Shown here one piece after another: positions 8,652 to 17,025 of a stretch of DNA of 64,000 nt. The position numbers were made by a program, and so were the translations under genes. Source of the stretch: Arenibacter antarcticus (lineage in GTDB: Bacteria; Bacteroidota; Bacteroidia; Flavobacteriales; Flavobacteriaceae); the NCBI RefSeq assembly GCF_041320605.1, contig NZ_CP166679.1, positions 868,001 to 932,000 of the forward strand, written 5' to 3'. Positions within the stretch are counted from its first letter, which is position 1; every line of letters begins with the position of its first letter. A model generated the notes under the pieces. That model was not told the origin of the DNA, did no database searches, and worked only from the letters and a program-made list of their open reading frames with translations.

Positions 8652-9617
8652 ATGAAAAACTATATCCCTACAAACCCTGAGATCTGGACCGGAAGAACCT
8701 CCGACAAAGAACTCTACCTCCATGAAAAGGTGCGTCATATTAATTTAAAAGAAGACGGTCTCTCCAAATTTACCGACCAAACCTTTGCTATTTTAGGTTA
8801 TGTATGTGATGAAGGGGTAAAAAGAAATCAAGGTCGGATCGGTGCTTCGGAGGGACCCGATGCTATCCGGAAGCAATTGGCAAAAATGCCAAACCATCTA
8901 AGTGACGATACCGCACTTTTTGAAATGGGCAACATTCAATGTATAAACGCCAATATGGAAGCTGCCCAAAGCTCCCTAGCAGAAACAGTTTCTCGATTAT
9001 TGGAACTAAATACCTTTCCTATTCTTTTAGGAGGCGGACACGATATTGCTTACGGGCATTTTAACGGAATTAAAAATCAACTTGCTTCTCGAAGCAAGAA
9101 CAAAACTATTGGCATCGTCAATTTTGATGCACACTTTGACCTACGCTCCAACAAATCAGGGAATAATTCTGGCACACCTTTTTATCAAATTGCACAGGAC
9201 CTAAGTGCGGAAAATACGAAGTTAAAATATTTGTGCCTTGGCATTCGTAAGGATGCCAATATAAAATCTCTTTTTGATACCGCAAAGAATTTAAACGTGG
9301 GCGTTATTGAAAATAAAAATTTCAATCTGCACCATTTAGCCAACATCAAAATTAAATTAGAGCGATTTATAAAAGAGGCAGATTATTTATGCACTACCAT
9401 TGATCTAGACGGATTTTCCTCTGCCTACGCTCCTGGGGTCAGTGCGCCATCGCCAATGGGGTTCTCGCCAGAAATAGTTATGGAATGTTTGGAAATTATT
9501 AGGGATTCTGAAAAAATGATCAGTTTAGATATTGCAGAAATGAATCCTACCTACGATATAGACGATCAAACAGCAAAATTGGCTGCTTCCTTAATCCACT
9601 TTGTATTGCATCAATAA
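8652..9617 (+). CDS. hutG: Formimidoylglutamase (arginase family)
   Basis: This 321-residue ureohydrolase completes the hut pathway by splitting formiminoglutamate into glutamate and formamide. The dinuclear manganese ligands are in place: H130 in GGGHDIAYGH, D159, H161 and D163 in NFDAHFDLR, and D251 and D253 in TIDLDGFS. Arginase, agmatinase and formiminoglutamase share these motifs. The choice rests on the hut context and on the SAPSPMGF segment after the last metal ligands, which is common in HutG. The gene is on the same strand as hutU but 307 bp away, so it may have its own promoter. It converges with hmgA at 16 bp. Confidence 0.93.
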   Translation: MKNYIPTNPEIWTGRTSDKELYLHEKVRHINLKEDGLSKFTDQTFAILGYVCDEGVKRNQGRIGASEGPDAIRKQLAKMPNHLSDDTALFEMGNIQCINANMEAAQSSLAETVSRLLELNTFPILLGGGHDIAYGHFNGIKNQLASRSKNKTIGIVNFDAHFDLRSNKSGNNSGTPFYQIAQDLSAENTKLKYLCLGIRKDANIKSLFDTAKNLNVGVIENKNFNLHHLANIKIKLERFIKEADYLCTTIDLDGFSSAYAPGVSAPSPMGFSPEIVMECLEIIRDSEKMISLDIAEMNPTYDIDDQTAKLAASLIHFVLHQ

Positions 9618-9633
9618 TAAGCAGCTCAAGACC

Positions 9634-10791
9634 CTATTCCAACCACGATTGGTAATAGTTACCATCATCAATCTCCATAGCGGCCTGAGTGAGTTGTAAG
9701 GGTTTAAAAGTATCTACCATTACTGCCAATTCTTCTGTTCTGGATTTTCCTATACTGGCCTCATAGGTACCTGGATGTGGCCCATGAGGTATTCCCGCGG
9801 GATGCAAGGAAATATATCCCTGATCTATATTCTTTCTACTCATAAAATCTCCCTCCACATAATACAAAACCTCATCAGAATCTATATTGGAATGATTGTA
9901 TGGAGCCGGAATGGACTGGGGGTGATAATCGTACAACCTTGGCACAAAGGAACAGACCACAAAGGCTGAGGTCTCAAAAGTCTGATGCACTGGGGGCGGT
10001 TGGTGTATTCGGCCAGTAATAGGTTCAAAATTATGGATAGAGAAGCCATAGGGATAGTTATAACCGTCCCATCCAACTACATCAAAAGGGTGCGAGGCAT
10101 ATACCAAATGATGCAACTGTCCTTGTTTTTTAACTTTTAACAGAAAATTCCCTAGCTCATCATGTGTTTGCAAATTAGAAGGGAGCTTAAAATCGCGCTC
10201 GCAAAACGGTGCATGTTCCAAGTGTTGACCAAACCAATTCCGATATCTTTTAGGGGTGTATATTGGGTGATAGGATTCCGTAATGAACAACCTATTTTCC
10301 TCGGTCTCAAAATGTATTTGATAGATCATTCCCCTCGGAATTATAAGGTAATCGCCATATTTAAAATTAATCTCTCCCAACATGGTCTTTAAAGTGCCAC
10401 TTCCCTTGTGCACAAACAACAATTCATCGGCATCCGCATTCTTATAAAAGTATTCGGTCATGGATTTTTTGGGAGAAGCCAATGTTAATTGTACATCGGA
10501 ATTGAATAAGACCACTTTTCTACTATCCAAGAAATCATCTGCGGGTTTAATCTCAAAGCCTTTTAGCAATCGCGATTTTATATTGTGGTCTACCGTGGCC
10601 CTCGGGGAGATATCCAATGTTTTGCCCACCTCCTTTACCATCGTAGGTCGGTGCAGGTGATACATTAAGGAGGACATCCCTTCAAAACCTATAGTTCCAA
10701 AAAGCTGCTCATAATGCAGGCCTCCATCGGGCTTCTTAAAGATGGTATGTCTTTTCTGAGGAATATTACCTAGCTTATGGTATAATGGCAT
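9634..10791 (-). CDS. hmgA: Homogentisate 1,2-dioxygenase
   Basis: HmgA opens the ring of homogentisate to maleylacetoacetate in tyrosine and phenylalanine breakdown, using non-haem iron. The 385-residue protein has the family's start (LGNIPQKRHTIF, GLHYEQLFGT), a first cupin half around residues 125-175, and a second half with WDGYNYPYGFSI (about 241-252). Candidate iron ligands are H300 and E307 (NHSNIDSDEVLYY) and histidines of HPAGIPHGPHPG (330-341). It is shorter than the ~440-residue proteobacterial enzyme, as usual for Bacteroidota. The rest of the homogentisate pathway is not in this window. It is convergent with hutG. Confidence 0.93.
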   Translation of the reverse strand: MPLYHKLGNIPQKRHTIFKKPDGGLHYEQLFGTIGFEGMSSLMYHLHRPTMVKEVGKTLDISPRATVDHNIKSRLLKGFEIKPADDFLDSRKVVLFNSDVQLTLASPKKSMTEYFYKNADADELLFVHKGSGTLKTMLGEINFKYGDYLIIPRGMIYQIHFETEENRLFITESYHPIYTPKRYRNWFGQHLEHAPFCERDFKLPSNLQTHDELGNFLLKVKKQGQLHHLVYASHPFDVVGWDGYNYPYGFSIHNFEPITGRIHQPPPVHQTFETSAFVVCSFVPRLYDYHPQSIPAPYNHSNIDSDEVLYYVEGDFMSRKNIDQGYISLHPAGIPHGPHPGTYEASIGKSRTEELAVMVDTFKPLQLTQAAMEIDDGNYYQSWLE

Positions 10792-10892
10792 TGCTGTAGG
10801 TTTATTGTTAGGAACCCCTTTCCAAGGTATTCTGTATTAAAAATACAATAAATTACAGCGTATTGAAAATATTAGGAGCTTAAATAAAGAGG

Positions 10893-11019
10893 AGGACAGA
10901 CTGTCCTAAAATAAAAAAAGCCCCCCAAAATGGAAAGCCTTTCATCGGTTATTGTTGTACTGGAAATACATCCAGTAGATCTCAACAATTTCAACCTAAG
11001 TCCCAATTCTCACTGGGAC
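10893..11019 (-). ncRNA. Candidate structured leader or 3' RNA between the Nudix gene and hmgA
   Basis: The 323-bp gap holds several nested dyads. ATTGTTG (10951-10957) pairs with CAACAAT (10983-10989), enclosing the perfect hairpin ACTGGA-AATACA-TCCAGT (10959-10976), and GGTT/AACC extends it outwards. GTCCCA-N8-TGGGAC follows at 11000-11019. A further dyad, AGGACAG-A-CTGTCCT, lies at 10893-10907, about 100 bp before hmgA. On the minus strand a T-rich stretch (10924-10908) follows the nested hairpin, so part of this may end the Nudix transcript. No convincing protein is encoded here. Confidence 0.35.
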
Positions 11020-11114
11020 ACAACACAACATTACAAAGATAGGAAAGGTTTCATTATAAATCCCTTTTGTAGCATCTTATTTCTTCGCATCAATAACTCC
11101 CTGTCTTACAAATG

Positions 11115-11810
11115 CTAAAGCACAAAATTAAACCCTGACTTTTCCAATTTTTTATATTTCCTATAATCGAACCGGTATAAAAATGCTCCTTTTTTAGAGG
11201 TAGACTTATCTTTCTCATCCAATTTAATAAGGAGATCAAAGGACAATACTTTCTTCCTGAAATTCCGATCGTCCAATTTTTTTTGGAAGATAGATTCATA
11301 TAATATCTGGAGTTGTGGAATAGTGAATTTTTCAGGCAACAGTTCAAAACCAATGGGCTTCCTGGTCGCCTTTTGCCTAAGGTGATCCAACGCATCTGAA
11401 ATCATGTTATTGTGGTCTAAAACCAGACCTGGTAGCTCATTCATGGCAAACCATTTGGCCCCATGACCTTCAACCTGCCCCTTATCATAATCATGAATCC
11501 TAATTAGGGCGTACTGTGCAATAGAAATACACCGGGCACCGGAATCGCGTTTTACATCGCTATACACCTTCAGCTCTTTCAGAAAAATATTCTCCAGCCC
11601 TGTGAATTGATACAATACTCGCCTGGCCGCCTCGGTTACACTTTCTTCTTCCTCCACAAAATTACCAATTAAAGACCATTCCCCTTTAAACGGTTCTATC
11701 CTTCGCTTAAAGACTAAAATTTTTAACACTCCCTCGTCAAAACCAAAAACAATGCAGTCCGTTGCCACTAGAATTTTAGGATGTCCGGTATAGCTGATTT
11801 TTGTGTCCAA
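11115..11810 (-). CDS. Nudix-domain transcriptional regulator (NrtR/AraR-like)
   Basis: This 231-residue protein joins an N-terminal Nudix-like domain (about residues 10-145) to a C-terminal winged helix (about 150-225, with the conserved LLPEKFTIPQLQILYESI start). This is the layout of the NrtR family of regulators, whose members control NAD metabolism or, in Bacteroidota, sugar use (AraR). The Nudix box is degenerate (WSLIGNFVEEEESVTEAARRVLYQFTGL, around 45-72), lacking the full GX5EX7REUXEEXGU pattern. It is therefore likely a ligand sensor rather than a hydrolase. The start is TTG, with a stop a few codons upstream and no early ATG. The target genes cannot be read from context. Confidence 0.85.
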   Translation of the reverse strand: MDTKISYTGHPKILVATDCIVFGFDEGVLKILVFKRRIEPFKGEWSLIGNFVEEEESVTEAARRVLYQFTGLENIFLKELKVYSDVKRDSGARCISIAQYALIRIHDYDKGQVEGHGAKWFAMNELPGLVLDHNNMISDALDHLRQKATRKPIGFELLPEKFTIPQLQILYESIFQKKLDDRNFRKKVLSFDLLIKLDEKDKSTSKKGAFLYRFDYRKYKKLEKSGFNFVL

Positions 11811-11831
11811 TAGTTGAATTCAATAGTTTAC

Positions 11832-11850
11832 TTGATGAATATCAAAAATA
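11832..11850 (-). promoter_or_regulatory. Nudix gene promoter with GATATTCATCAA element
   Basis: On the minus strand TATTTTTG (11850-11843) fits the TAnnTTTG -7 consensus and is directly followed by GATATTCATCAA. The same 12 bases follow the -7 box of hemN at 31249-31238. Read as TTGAT-GAAT-ATCAA this resembles an Fnr box, but its place at the transcription start would suit a repressor, not an activator. Confidence 0.45.
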
Positions 11851-12039
11851 AGACTTTAACAGTAAACTAATTATTTTATAATTTTGGTTGTCAATAAACC
11901 TGACCCTCATTTAATTCCTACCTATACGAGGTAAAGGAGTTTTTTACTTAAAAGACAGTCCAACACCAGCACTTACCCCCTATTTTTAGTATTCCCTTAA
12001 CAAGGAATACTATCTATTTTGAGTAAATTAAGAATAAAA

Positions 12040-12258
12040 ATGAGAAATACGGCTATAGTTTGGGTGATGACCACAACAGCAGTATTGGTCATGCTGGCGA
12101 TAATGGGCGCTATGAACTTCCCCTTTAATTGGGTCTTTTACCTTACGGTAATAGGACAGATTATGGTTATCTATATGGTCTATAAAGTACTGACCGACAA
12201 TTATACTACTGAAAAAACATTCGAAGACTTTTATGAGGATCATCCTATTGATCCATGA
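12040..12258 (+). CDS. Small two-helix membrane protein, function unknown
   Basis: This protein of 72 residues from the ATG (79 if a TTG at 12019 is used) has two membrane helices, about residues 5-24 and 28-48. It ends in an acidic cytoplasmic tail with VLTDNYTTEKTFEDFYEDHP. I recognise no named family. The last 14 bp overlap the convergent universal stress gene. A position next to the stress and microaerobic block is all the context offers. I chose the ATG because the TTG adds only a short basic stretch; the choice is uncertain. Confidence 0.7.
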   Translation: MRNTAIVWVMTTTAVLVMLAIMGAMNFPFNWVFYLTVIGQIMVIYMVYKVLTDNYTTEKTFEDFYEDHPIDP

Positions 12259-13162
12259 GGGTATCGGTAACGGATCCTTGTTTTTTGTGTTTACTATGTG
12301 GTGGGGTTCCCATACCTAATTCTGGAATGACCAATAACGGGATTTGGGTATGAAAGGCCATACGTTTTATTACCGGCTCCCTGGTCATTTTCTCCATATA
12401 ACTATGTTGGTAATTTAACATGGCCAACAAGTGAATTCCCAGTTCATTGGAAAAAACCTCCAAAGTCTTGGAAACGGAGTTTAATTCTGAAACGGTATGA
12501 ACATAATGTTCCACTTCTTTTAAGTACTTCCGCAACATATTCAGATTAAATTGCTGAACTTCCGTTAAGGATTTAATTTCGTATTGTACGTGCACTATAC
12601 GTATTGCTGCCTTAAAAGATTTTGCCATCTCCAGTAGTGGCTGTAGTTCTGATGTAGTATAAAATCTATTGAAATCTGTTGCAAAGGCAATTTCTGAAGG
12701 AGTTTTAAATTTAAAATATTGGGGAATTGCCAATACTGGGCAATTCTTGACAGATTTAATGATCCTAACCGAATTGCTGCCCATAAAAACCTCCTCTAAG
12801 CCTGTAGCTCCTTTGGTCCCGGTTATTACCAGATCAATGTTTTTGGCTTCAATTATATTCTTAACCTCATCTACCAATAAACTAAAGGAAGAAATGGGAA
12901 CGAACTTATGTTTGGCATTGGGAAATTCTTTCTCAATCCTCTCCAAAAGTTGCTTTAATCCTTTTTCCGAATTACATTTTACCACATCCTCACAAGCTTT
13001 TCCAGTAACGGCAGAGGCCATAAATCTGCTATGAGCAATAGTAGGTGTATAAGTATTCAGCACATAAAATGTACATTCTTCGTCCTTATAAAGGGAAATT
13101 GCATACTTGGTAGCATTCCAAGCATTTGCAGAAAAATCCGTTGGTAATAATATCTTTTTCAA
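12245..13162 (-). CDS. Universal stress protein, tandem domains
   Basis: This 305-residue cytoplasmic protein has two UspA-like domains in tandem. The first starts at KKILLPTDFSANAWNATKYA (residues 2-21) and ends with the nucleotide-loop motif GTKGATGLEEVFMGSNSVRII (about 117-137). The second (about 150-285) is more divergent and lacks a clear G-2X-G-9X-G loop. Such proteins respond to stress and oxygen limitation in many bacteria. Its promoter carries the same Fnr-like dyad and -7 spacing as the cbb3 genes, which places it in that regulon. It overlaps the convergent small membrane protein gene by 14 bp. Confidence 0.9.
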   Translation of the reverse strand: MKKILLPTDFSANAWNATKYAISLYKDEECTFYVLNTYTPTIAHSRFMASAVTGKACEDVVKCNSEKGLKQLLERIEKEFPNAKHKFVPISSFSLLVDEVKNIIEAKNIDLVITGTKGATGLEEVFMGSNSVRIIKSVKNCPVLAIPQYFKFKTPSEIAFATDFNRFYTTSELQPLLEMAKSFKAAIRIVHVQYEIKSLTEVQQFNLNMLRKYLKEVEHYVHTVSELNSVSKTLEVFSNELGIHLLAMLNYQHSYMEKMTREPVIKRMAFHTQIPLLVIPELGMGTPPHSKHKKQGSVTDTLMDQ

Positions 13163-13210
13163 TTCCTTTTAGGTTTTAAATACGCGTTGATCCAACAATC
13201 TATTATGAGG

Positions 13211-13254
13211 TAAAATTAACGGAACTAAGCCGCTATATCTATGACTTTTATCAT
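13211..13254 (-). promoter_or_regulatory. Fnr-like site and -7 box of the universal stress gene
   Basis: Read on the minus strand, the dyad TGAT-AAAA-GTCA (13253-13242) is centred 36.5 bp before the end of the -7 box TAATTTTA (13218-13211). Both the spacing and the -7 sequence are identical to those at the cco operon. No good -33 TTTG is present, as expected for an activator-dependent promoter. Confidence 0.7.
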
Positions 13255-13419
13255 ATTACATAGGGATTATACCTGGTCGTTAGATTGGTAGTACAAACAA
13301 ATCCGTAGCACGGATATATCGGAACCGATAAATAGGAGATGAGATAAAATAAGGAATTATAGTAGGCAAATAAGGTAGGTGTACTGGAGAAAAATCTATA
13401 TGATTTATTCGCTATTAAC

Positions 13420-14106
13420 CTACATCCCCACTATAAGATCGGCAAGTCCTTTAGGGTTAATAATGCCTATTTTCTTTCCGGAAGCTTTGATCAGACCCAT
13501 CTTTTTAAATTCTGAAATAATCCTGATAGCAGATTCTGTAGCTGTTCCCACTACATTGGCAATATCCTCCCTCGATAGGGTAAGAGCCAAAAATCCTTCA
13601 TTATCCACCCCAAAATTATCGTCTAGATAAATAAAGGCTTCTGCAACCCGTTGTTTTACCGTTTTTTGGGACATATTTACAATAACATCATCGGCTTCCT
13701 TTAAATCGTGTGCCATATGCCGTAATACCTCAACAGCAAAATTGGGATTACTATTTAAAGTGTCCACAATAGCATCCTTAGGTATAAAACAAACTTCCAT
13801 ATCATTAATTGCAGTAGCGCTAAGATTGGATAATTCTTCGGCTATAACAGAACGTTGCCCCAAGACAGAACCCTTGGTCGCCAACTTTACAATTTGATCT
13901 TTACCATTTGGACTTAACTTGGAAAGTTTAGAAACTCCTTCCCGCACACAATAAACGCCGTTTAGCTTTTCCCCCTCCTCAAATATGGTTTCGCCTTTTT
14001 TAAGTATCTTGGTAGTTTTAGTGTCCGAGACCTTTTTTAATTCTTCCTTGCTCATTGCCCGCAAAGAATTAAATTCGCGAATAATACAATTTTCACATCT
14101 ACTCAT
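13420..14106 (-). CDS. Crp/Fnr family transcriptional regulator
   Basis: This 228-residue regulator has a cyclic-nucleotide-binding-like beta-roll (about residues 20-135), a dimer helix, and a C-terminal HTH (LTLSREDIANVVGTATESAIRII, about 176-198). Aligned to Fnr and Crp, the recognition helix keeps the glutamate (E191) and arginine (R195) that read the TGA half-site. Cysteines lie at 4, 7, 53 and 106. The CENC pair at the N-terminus recalls Fe-S-binding Fnr proteins, but the cluster cannot be confirmed. The gene is divergent from ccoI, and one dyad between them is correctly placed for both promoters. I infer it is the oxygen- or redox-responsive activator of the cbb3, hemN and stress genes in this window and of itself. 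Confidence 0.92.
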   Translation of the reverse strand: MSRCENCIIREFNSLRAMSKEELKKVSDTKTTKILKKGETIFEEGEKLNGVYCVREGVSKLSKLSPNGKDQIVKLATKGSVLGQRSVIAEELSNLSATAINDMEVCFIPKDAIVDTLNSNPNFAVEVLRHMAHDLKEADDVIVNMSQKTVKQRVAEAFIYLDDNFGVDNEGFLALTLSREDIANVVGTATESAIRIISEFKKMGLIKASGKKIGIINPKGLADLIVGM

Positions 14107-14130
14107 ATACTAAGATTTTACCTGACGCAA

Positions 14131-14204
14131 CAAATTTAGGAATTATTATTTAGGCCAAAACTGACGATTGTCATGTTTTGCCGCTGCCGAGGTAACCATC
14201 TTTG
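14131..14204. promoter_or_regulatory. Shared Fnr-like site between divergent fnr-like gene and ccoI
   Basis: The dyad TGAC-GATT-GTCA (14162-14173) is a perfect palindrome. Its centre is 36.5 bp from the end of a minus-strand -7 box TAAATTTG (14138-14131) for the regulator. It is also 36.5 bp from the end of a plus-strand box CATCTTTG (14197-14204, one mismatch to TAnnTTTG) for ccoI. TTTTG elements flank the dyad on both sides at -33 positions. Confidence 0.75.
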
Positions 14205-14229
14205 CAGTTGGGGATAAAGCAAACATGAT

Positions 14230-16608
14230 ATGGATACGCCAACTTGTTACCATTGTGGTGATACTTGTGGGAACACTACTATAAACTATGATGATAGAAG
14301 TTTTTGTTGCAATGGCTGCAAAACAGTTTACGAGATTTTCTCCAACAATGACCTATCCTATTATTATGACCTACAATCTGCTGCAGGGACCACACCCAAC
14401 GAAATGGAAGGGAAATTTGATTTTCTTGAGTCTGAAAAGATCCAGGAAAAACTTATCGAATTTAACGACAATGGTCTTCAAATCGTAAATTTACAAATAC
14501 CACATATACATTGTAGCTCTTGTATTTGGATATTGGAAAACCTAAATAGATTGGCTCCGGGAATTTCAAGTTCCCAGGTAGACTTTCCTGAAAAGACAGT
14601 AAGAGTCAACTATAATTCGGAAAAAACACCCCTAAAAGACGTAGTACTACTTTTGGCAAGGATTGGGTATGAACCCTATATTTCCTTAAAGGATTTTGAT
14701 AACGTTAAAAAGATTAAAGACAGGAGTCTAATCTATAAATTAGGTATTGCAGGGTTTGCATTTGGCAATGTGATGTTCCTTTCTTTCCCTGAATATTTTG
14801 ATGTTGGAGAGTATTGGCTGGAACAATTTAAAGTCGTTTTTAGATGGCTGATGTTCGCATTCTCCCTACCTGTGGTTTTTTATTCTGGACAAGATTTTTT
14901 TATTTCGGCATACAAAGGTTTAAGGTCGCGTTTCCTTAATATTGATGTCCCAATTGCATTGGGAATCTTGGTCCTTTTTATCAGGAGTACTGTTGAAATA
15001 ATATTTGATTGGGGTTCCGGTTTCTTCGACAGTCTTACCGGATTGGTGTTTTTCTTGCTTCTGGGCAAGTTCTTTCAGCAAAAGACATACTCCTACCTAT
15101 CCTTTGAACGCGATTATAAATCCTATTTCCCTATTGCAATTACGCGAATTACCAAAGAGAATAAGGAAGAAAACGTACAGGTCTATGATCTGGAAAAAGG
15201 CGACCGAATTCTGATACGCAGTGGTGAAATAATTCCTGTTGATGCTATATTGATGAGCGGCAGTGCAAAAATAGATTACAGTTTTGTTACCGGGGAATCT
15301 GAGCCTGTCCATAAAAATTCTGGCGATAAAATTTTTGCTGGAGGCAAGCAATTGGGCAGTGCCATTGAAATTGAAGCCGTAAAATCCGTTTCACAAAGCT
15401 ACCTTACACAGCTTTGGAGCAATGCCGTTTTCCAAGAAGACAAATCGAGCAGTTTTAAAACGTTGACCGACCGTATTGGCAAGCGATTTACTATTGCAGT
15501 ACTTACTATAGCCTTTGTATCTTCGGCCGTTTGGTTATTTCTAGACCCAGGGAAGATAATTAATGTGTTTACCGCAGTACTTATTATTGCGTGCCCATGC
15601 GCCATAGCCTTAGCCGCACCATTTACTTTGGGAAATATGCTGCGAATCTTTGGACGCCATAAATTTTACCTAAAGGACACGAAGTCCATAGAGCAATTAG
15701 CACAGATAGACACTGGAATTTTCGATAAAACAGGAACTATAACCACTGCAGCTGATAGCCAGGTTCATTACGAAGGGATGGAATTGACATTAGAGGAGGA
15801 ATCCTTGCTTAAGAACACCTTGCGGTCCTCTAACCACCCCTTAAGTAGAAAACTTTACGAACTTTTGGCAGACCACGACATCATTACGTTAACGGATTAT
15901 GAGGAGCAATTGGGGCAAGGAATAACAGGCACTACTGTACATGATAAAATAAAAATTGGCTCTCCCTCCTTTGTGGGTAGCAACCTAAATAATCCTACCG
16001 AAAATACTGCCGTACATATTAGCGCCAACGATCAATACAAGGGCCGATATATTTTTCAGAACCACTATAGAGAGGGAGTCGAAAAAATTTTCAAAGACAT
16101 GTCCACCGATATGGAATTGGCCATACTTTCGGGAGATAACGATGGCGAAAGAGCTACCCTCTCCAAATTGCTGCCCAAAGGAACTGCATTGTACTTTAAC
16201 CAAAAGCCGGAAAATAAACTGGAATTCATAAGTAGGCTTCAGGAACAGCACAAAAAGGTTTTAATGGTTGGAGATGGTCTAAACGACGCAGGGGCCTTGG
16301 CACAAAGCGATGTAGGTATTGCCATTTCAGAAAACATAAATGTATTCTCCCCTGCCTGTGACGGAATTTTAGATGCTAAAAACTTTAAGCATCTATACCT
16401 ATATATTTTAGCATCCCGAAAAGCCATTAAAATTATAAAGCTAAGTTTCCTTCTCTCTTTGATGTACAATGTGGTTGGACTCTATTTTGCGGTTACCGGT
16501 CAATTAGAGCCCGTAATAGCGGCAATTTTAATGCCATTAAGCTCTATCAGCATTGTAGCTTTTACAACGGTATCTACCAACCTATTGGGAAGAAAATTGG
16601 ATAAATAA
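14230..16608 (+). CDS. ccoI: Copper-translocating P-type ATPase for cbb3 oxidase assembly
   Basis: CcoI (FixI) is an inner-membrane P1B ATPase that exports copper for the CuB centre of cbb3 oxidase. The 792-residue protein starts with a cysteine-rich metal-binding domain (C6, C9, C13, C26, C27, C30), then an HMA domain with C95-x-x-C98. It has membrane helices from about residue 170, the actuator TGES (354-357), the transport motif C455-P-C457, the phosphorylation motif D499-KTGT, an HP dipeptide, and GDGLND in the ATP domain. The N-terminal cysteine-rich domain and CPC motif are typical of the CcoI branch. Unlike many genomes, it is about 3.5 kb from the oxidase operon, separated by a cytochrome-fused lipoprotein gene. 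The Fnr-like site upstream links it to that operon. Confidence 0.95.
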   Translation: MDTPTCYHCGDTCGNTTINYDDRSFCCNGCKTVYEIFSNNDLSYYYDLQSAAGTTPNEMEGKFDFLESEKIQEKLIEFNDNGLQIVNLQIPHIHCSSCIWILENLNRLAPGISSSQVDFPEKTVRVNYNSEKTPLKDVVLLLARIGYEPYISLKDFDNVKKIKDRSLIYKLGIAGFAFGNVMFLSFPEYFDVGEYWLEQFKVVFRWLMFAFSLPVVFYSGQDFFISAYKGLRSRFLNIDVPIALGILVLFIRSTVEIIFDWGSGFFDSLTGLVFFLLLGKFFQQKTYSYLSFERDYKSYFPIAITRITKENKEENVQVYDLEKGDRILIRSGEIIPVDAILMSGSAKIDYSFVTGESEPVHKNSGDKIFAGGKQLGSAIEIEAVKSVSQSYLTQLWSNAVFQEDKSSSFKTLTDRIGKRFTIAVLTIAFVSSAVWLFLDPGKIINVFTAVLIIACPCAIALAAPFTLGNMLRIFGRHKFYLKDTKSIEQLAQIDTGIFDKTGTITTAADSQVHYEGMELTLEEESLLKNTLRSSNHPLSRKLYELLADHDIITLTDYEEQLGQGITGTTVHDKIKIGSPSFVGSNLNNPTENTAVHISANDQYKGRYIFQNHYREGVEKIFKDMSTDMELAILSGDNDGERATLSKLLPKGTALYFNQKPENKLEFISRLQEQHKKVLMVGDGLNDAGALAQSDVGIAISENINVFSPACDGILDAKNFKHLYLYILASRKAIKIIKLSFLLSLMYNVVGLYFAVTGQLEPVIAAILMPLSSISIVAFTTVSTNLLGRKLDK

Positions 16609-16720
16609 GTAATTTTTAAAAGTGTTTTTTATCTCGGGTATGGGCTCTAGAATAGTGTTGCACTTTTAAGGGGTTACCTTATATCAGAGACGTACAGGTC
16701 ACTAAATACTGCTAACTGAT

Positions 16721-16878
16721 TTTCCGCGTTAGCTATTGCAGCGGCATCCTTTTTTGGCTTTTAACCCGATTGCTCCTAATCTTGCAAGGTTTCGCAAACC
16801 TTGTAGGTATTGTAGACAATGCCCATTTAATGCACAAATAAGCATTTGTAAAAACATCCAAAAAAGATATAGCGGAAA
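16721..16878. repeat. Structured intergenic element with imperfect inverted ends
   Basis: The left end (TTTCCGC, then TAT, ATC, TTTTTTGG with short insertions, 16721-16757) is the inverted counterpart of the right end (16858-16878, CCAAAAAA-GATAT-AGCGGAAA). Inside is a perfect 8-bp hairpin, CAAGGTTT-CGC-AAACCTTG (16785-16803). The shape suggests a small non-autonomous mobile or REP-like element. Open frames here are short and unconvincing. Confidence 0.5.
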
Positions 16879-16938
16879 GAGCGACCCGATAGGGGAACGC
16901 CAAAAAATTCGACCTGCTATGATTTCTGACTAGCATCC

Positions 16939-16978
16939 AAAAAAAAAGGAAGCAATCTCTAAAGATTGCTTCCTTTTT
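16939..16978. terminator. Bidirectional terminator between ccoI and the cytochrome lipoprotein gene
   Basis: A perfect 16-bp stem (AAAAAGGAAGCAATCT / AGATTGCTTCCTTTTT) with loop CTAA is flanked by A-tracts on the left and T-tracts on the right. It can end transcription from both convergent genes. Confidence 0.9.
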
Positions 16979-17025
16979 CCTCAAATAAGTCGGCCTACAC
17001 CTATGTTATGACCAAAATAAATCTC

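Noticed and set aside
10930-11118. 62-residue open frame on the plus strand
   Set aside because: It runs across the nested hairpins, has no recognisable features and collides with the end of the Nudix gene.
11832-11845. TTGAT-GAAT-ATCAA as an Fnr activation site for the Nudix gene
   Set aside because: It lies at or after the -7 box, not about 42 bp before the start, and no dyad lies 36.5 bp before that -7 box.
16736-16933. 65-residue open frame downstream of ccoI
   Set aside because: It lies inside the inverted-repeat element, has unusual composition with many basic residues and no recognisable domain; both strands of this element are open by chance.
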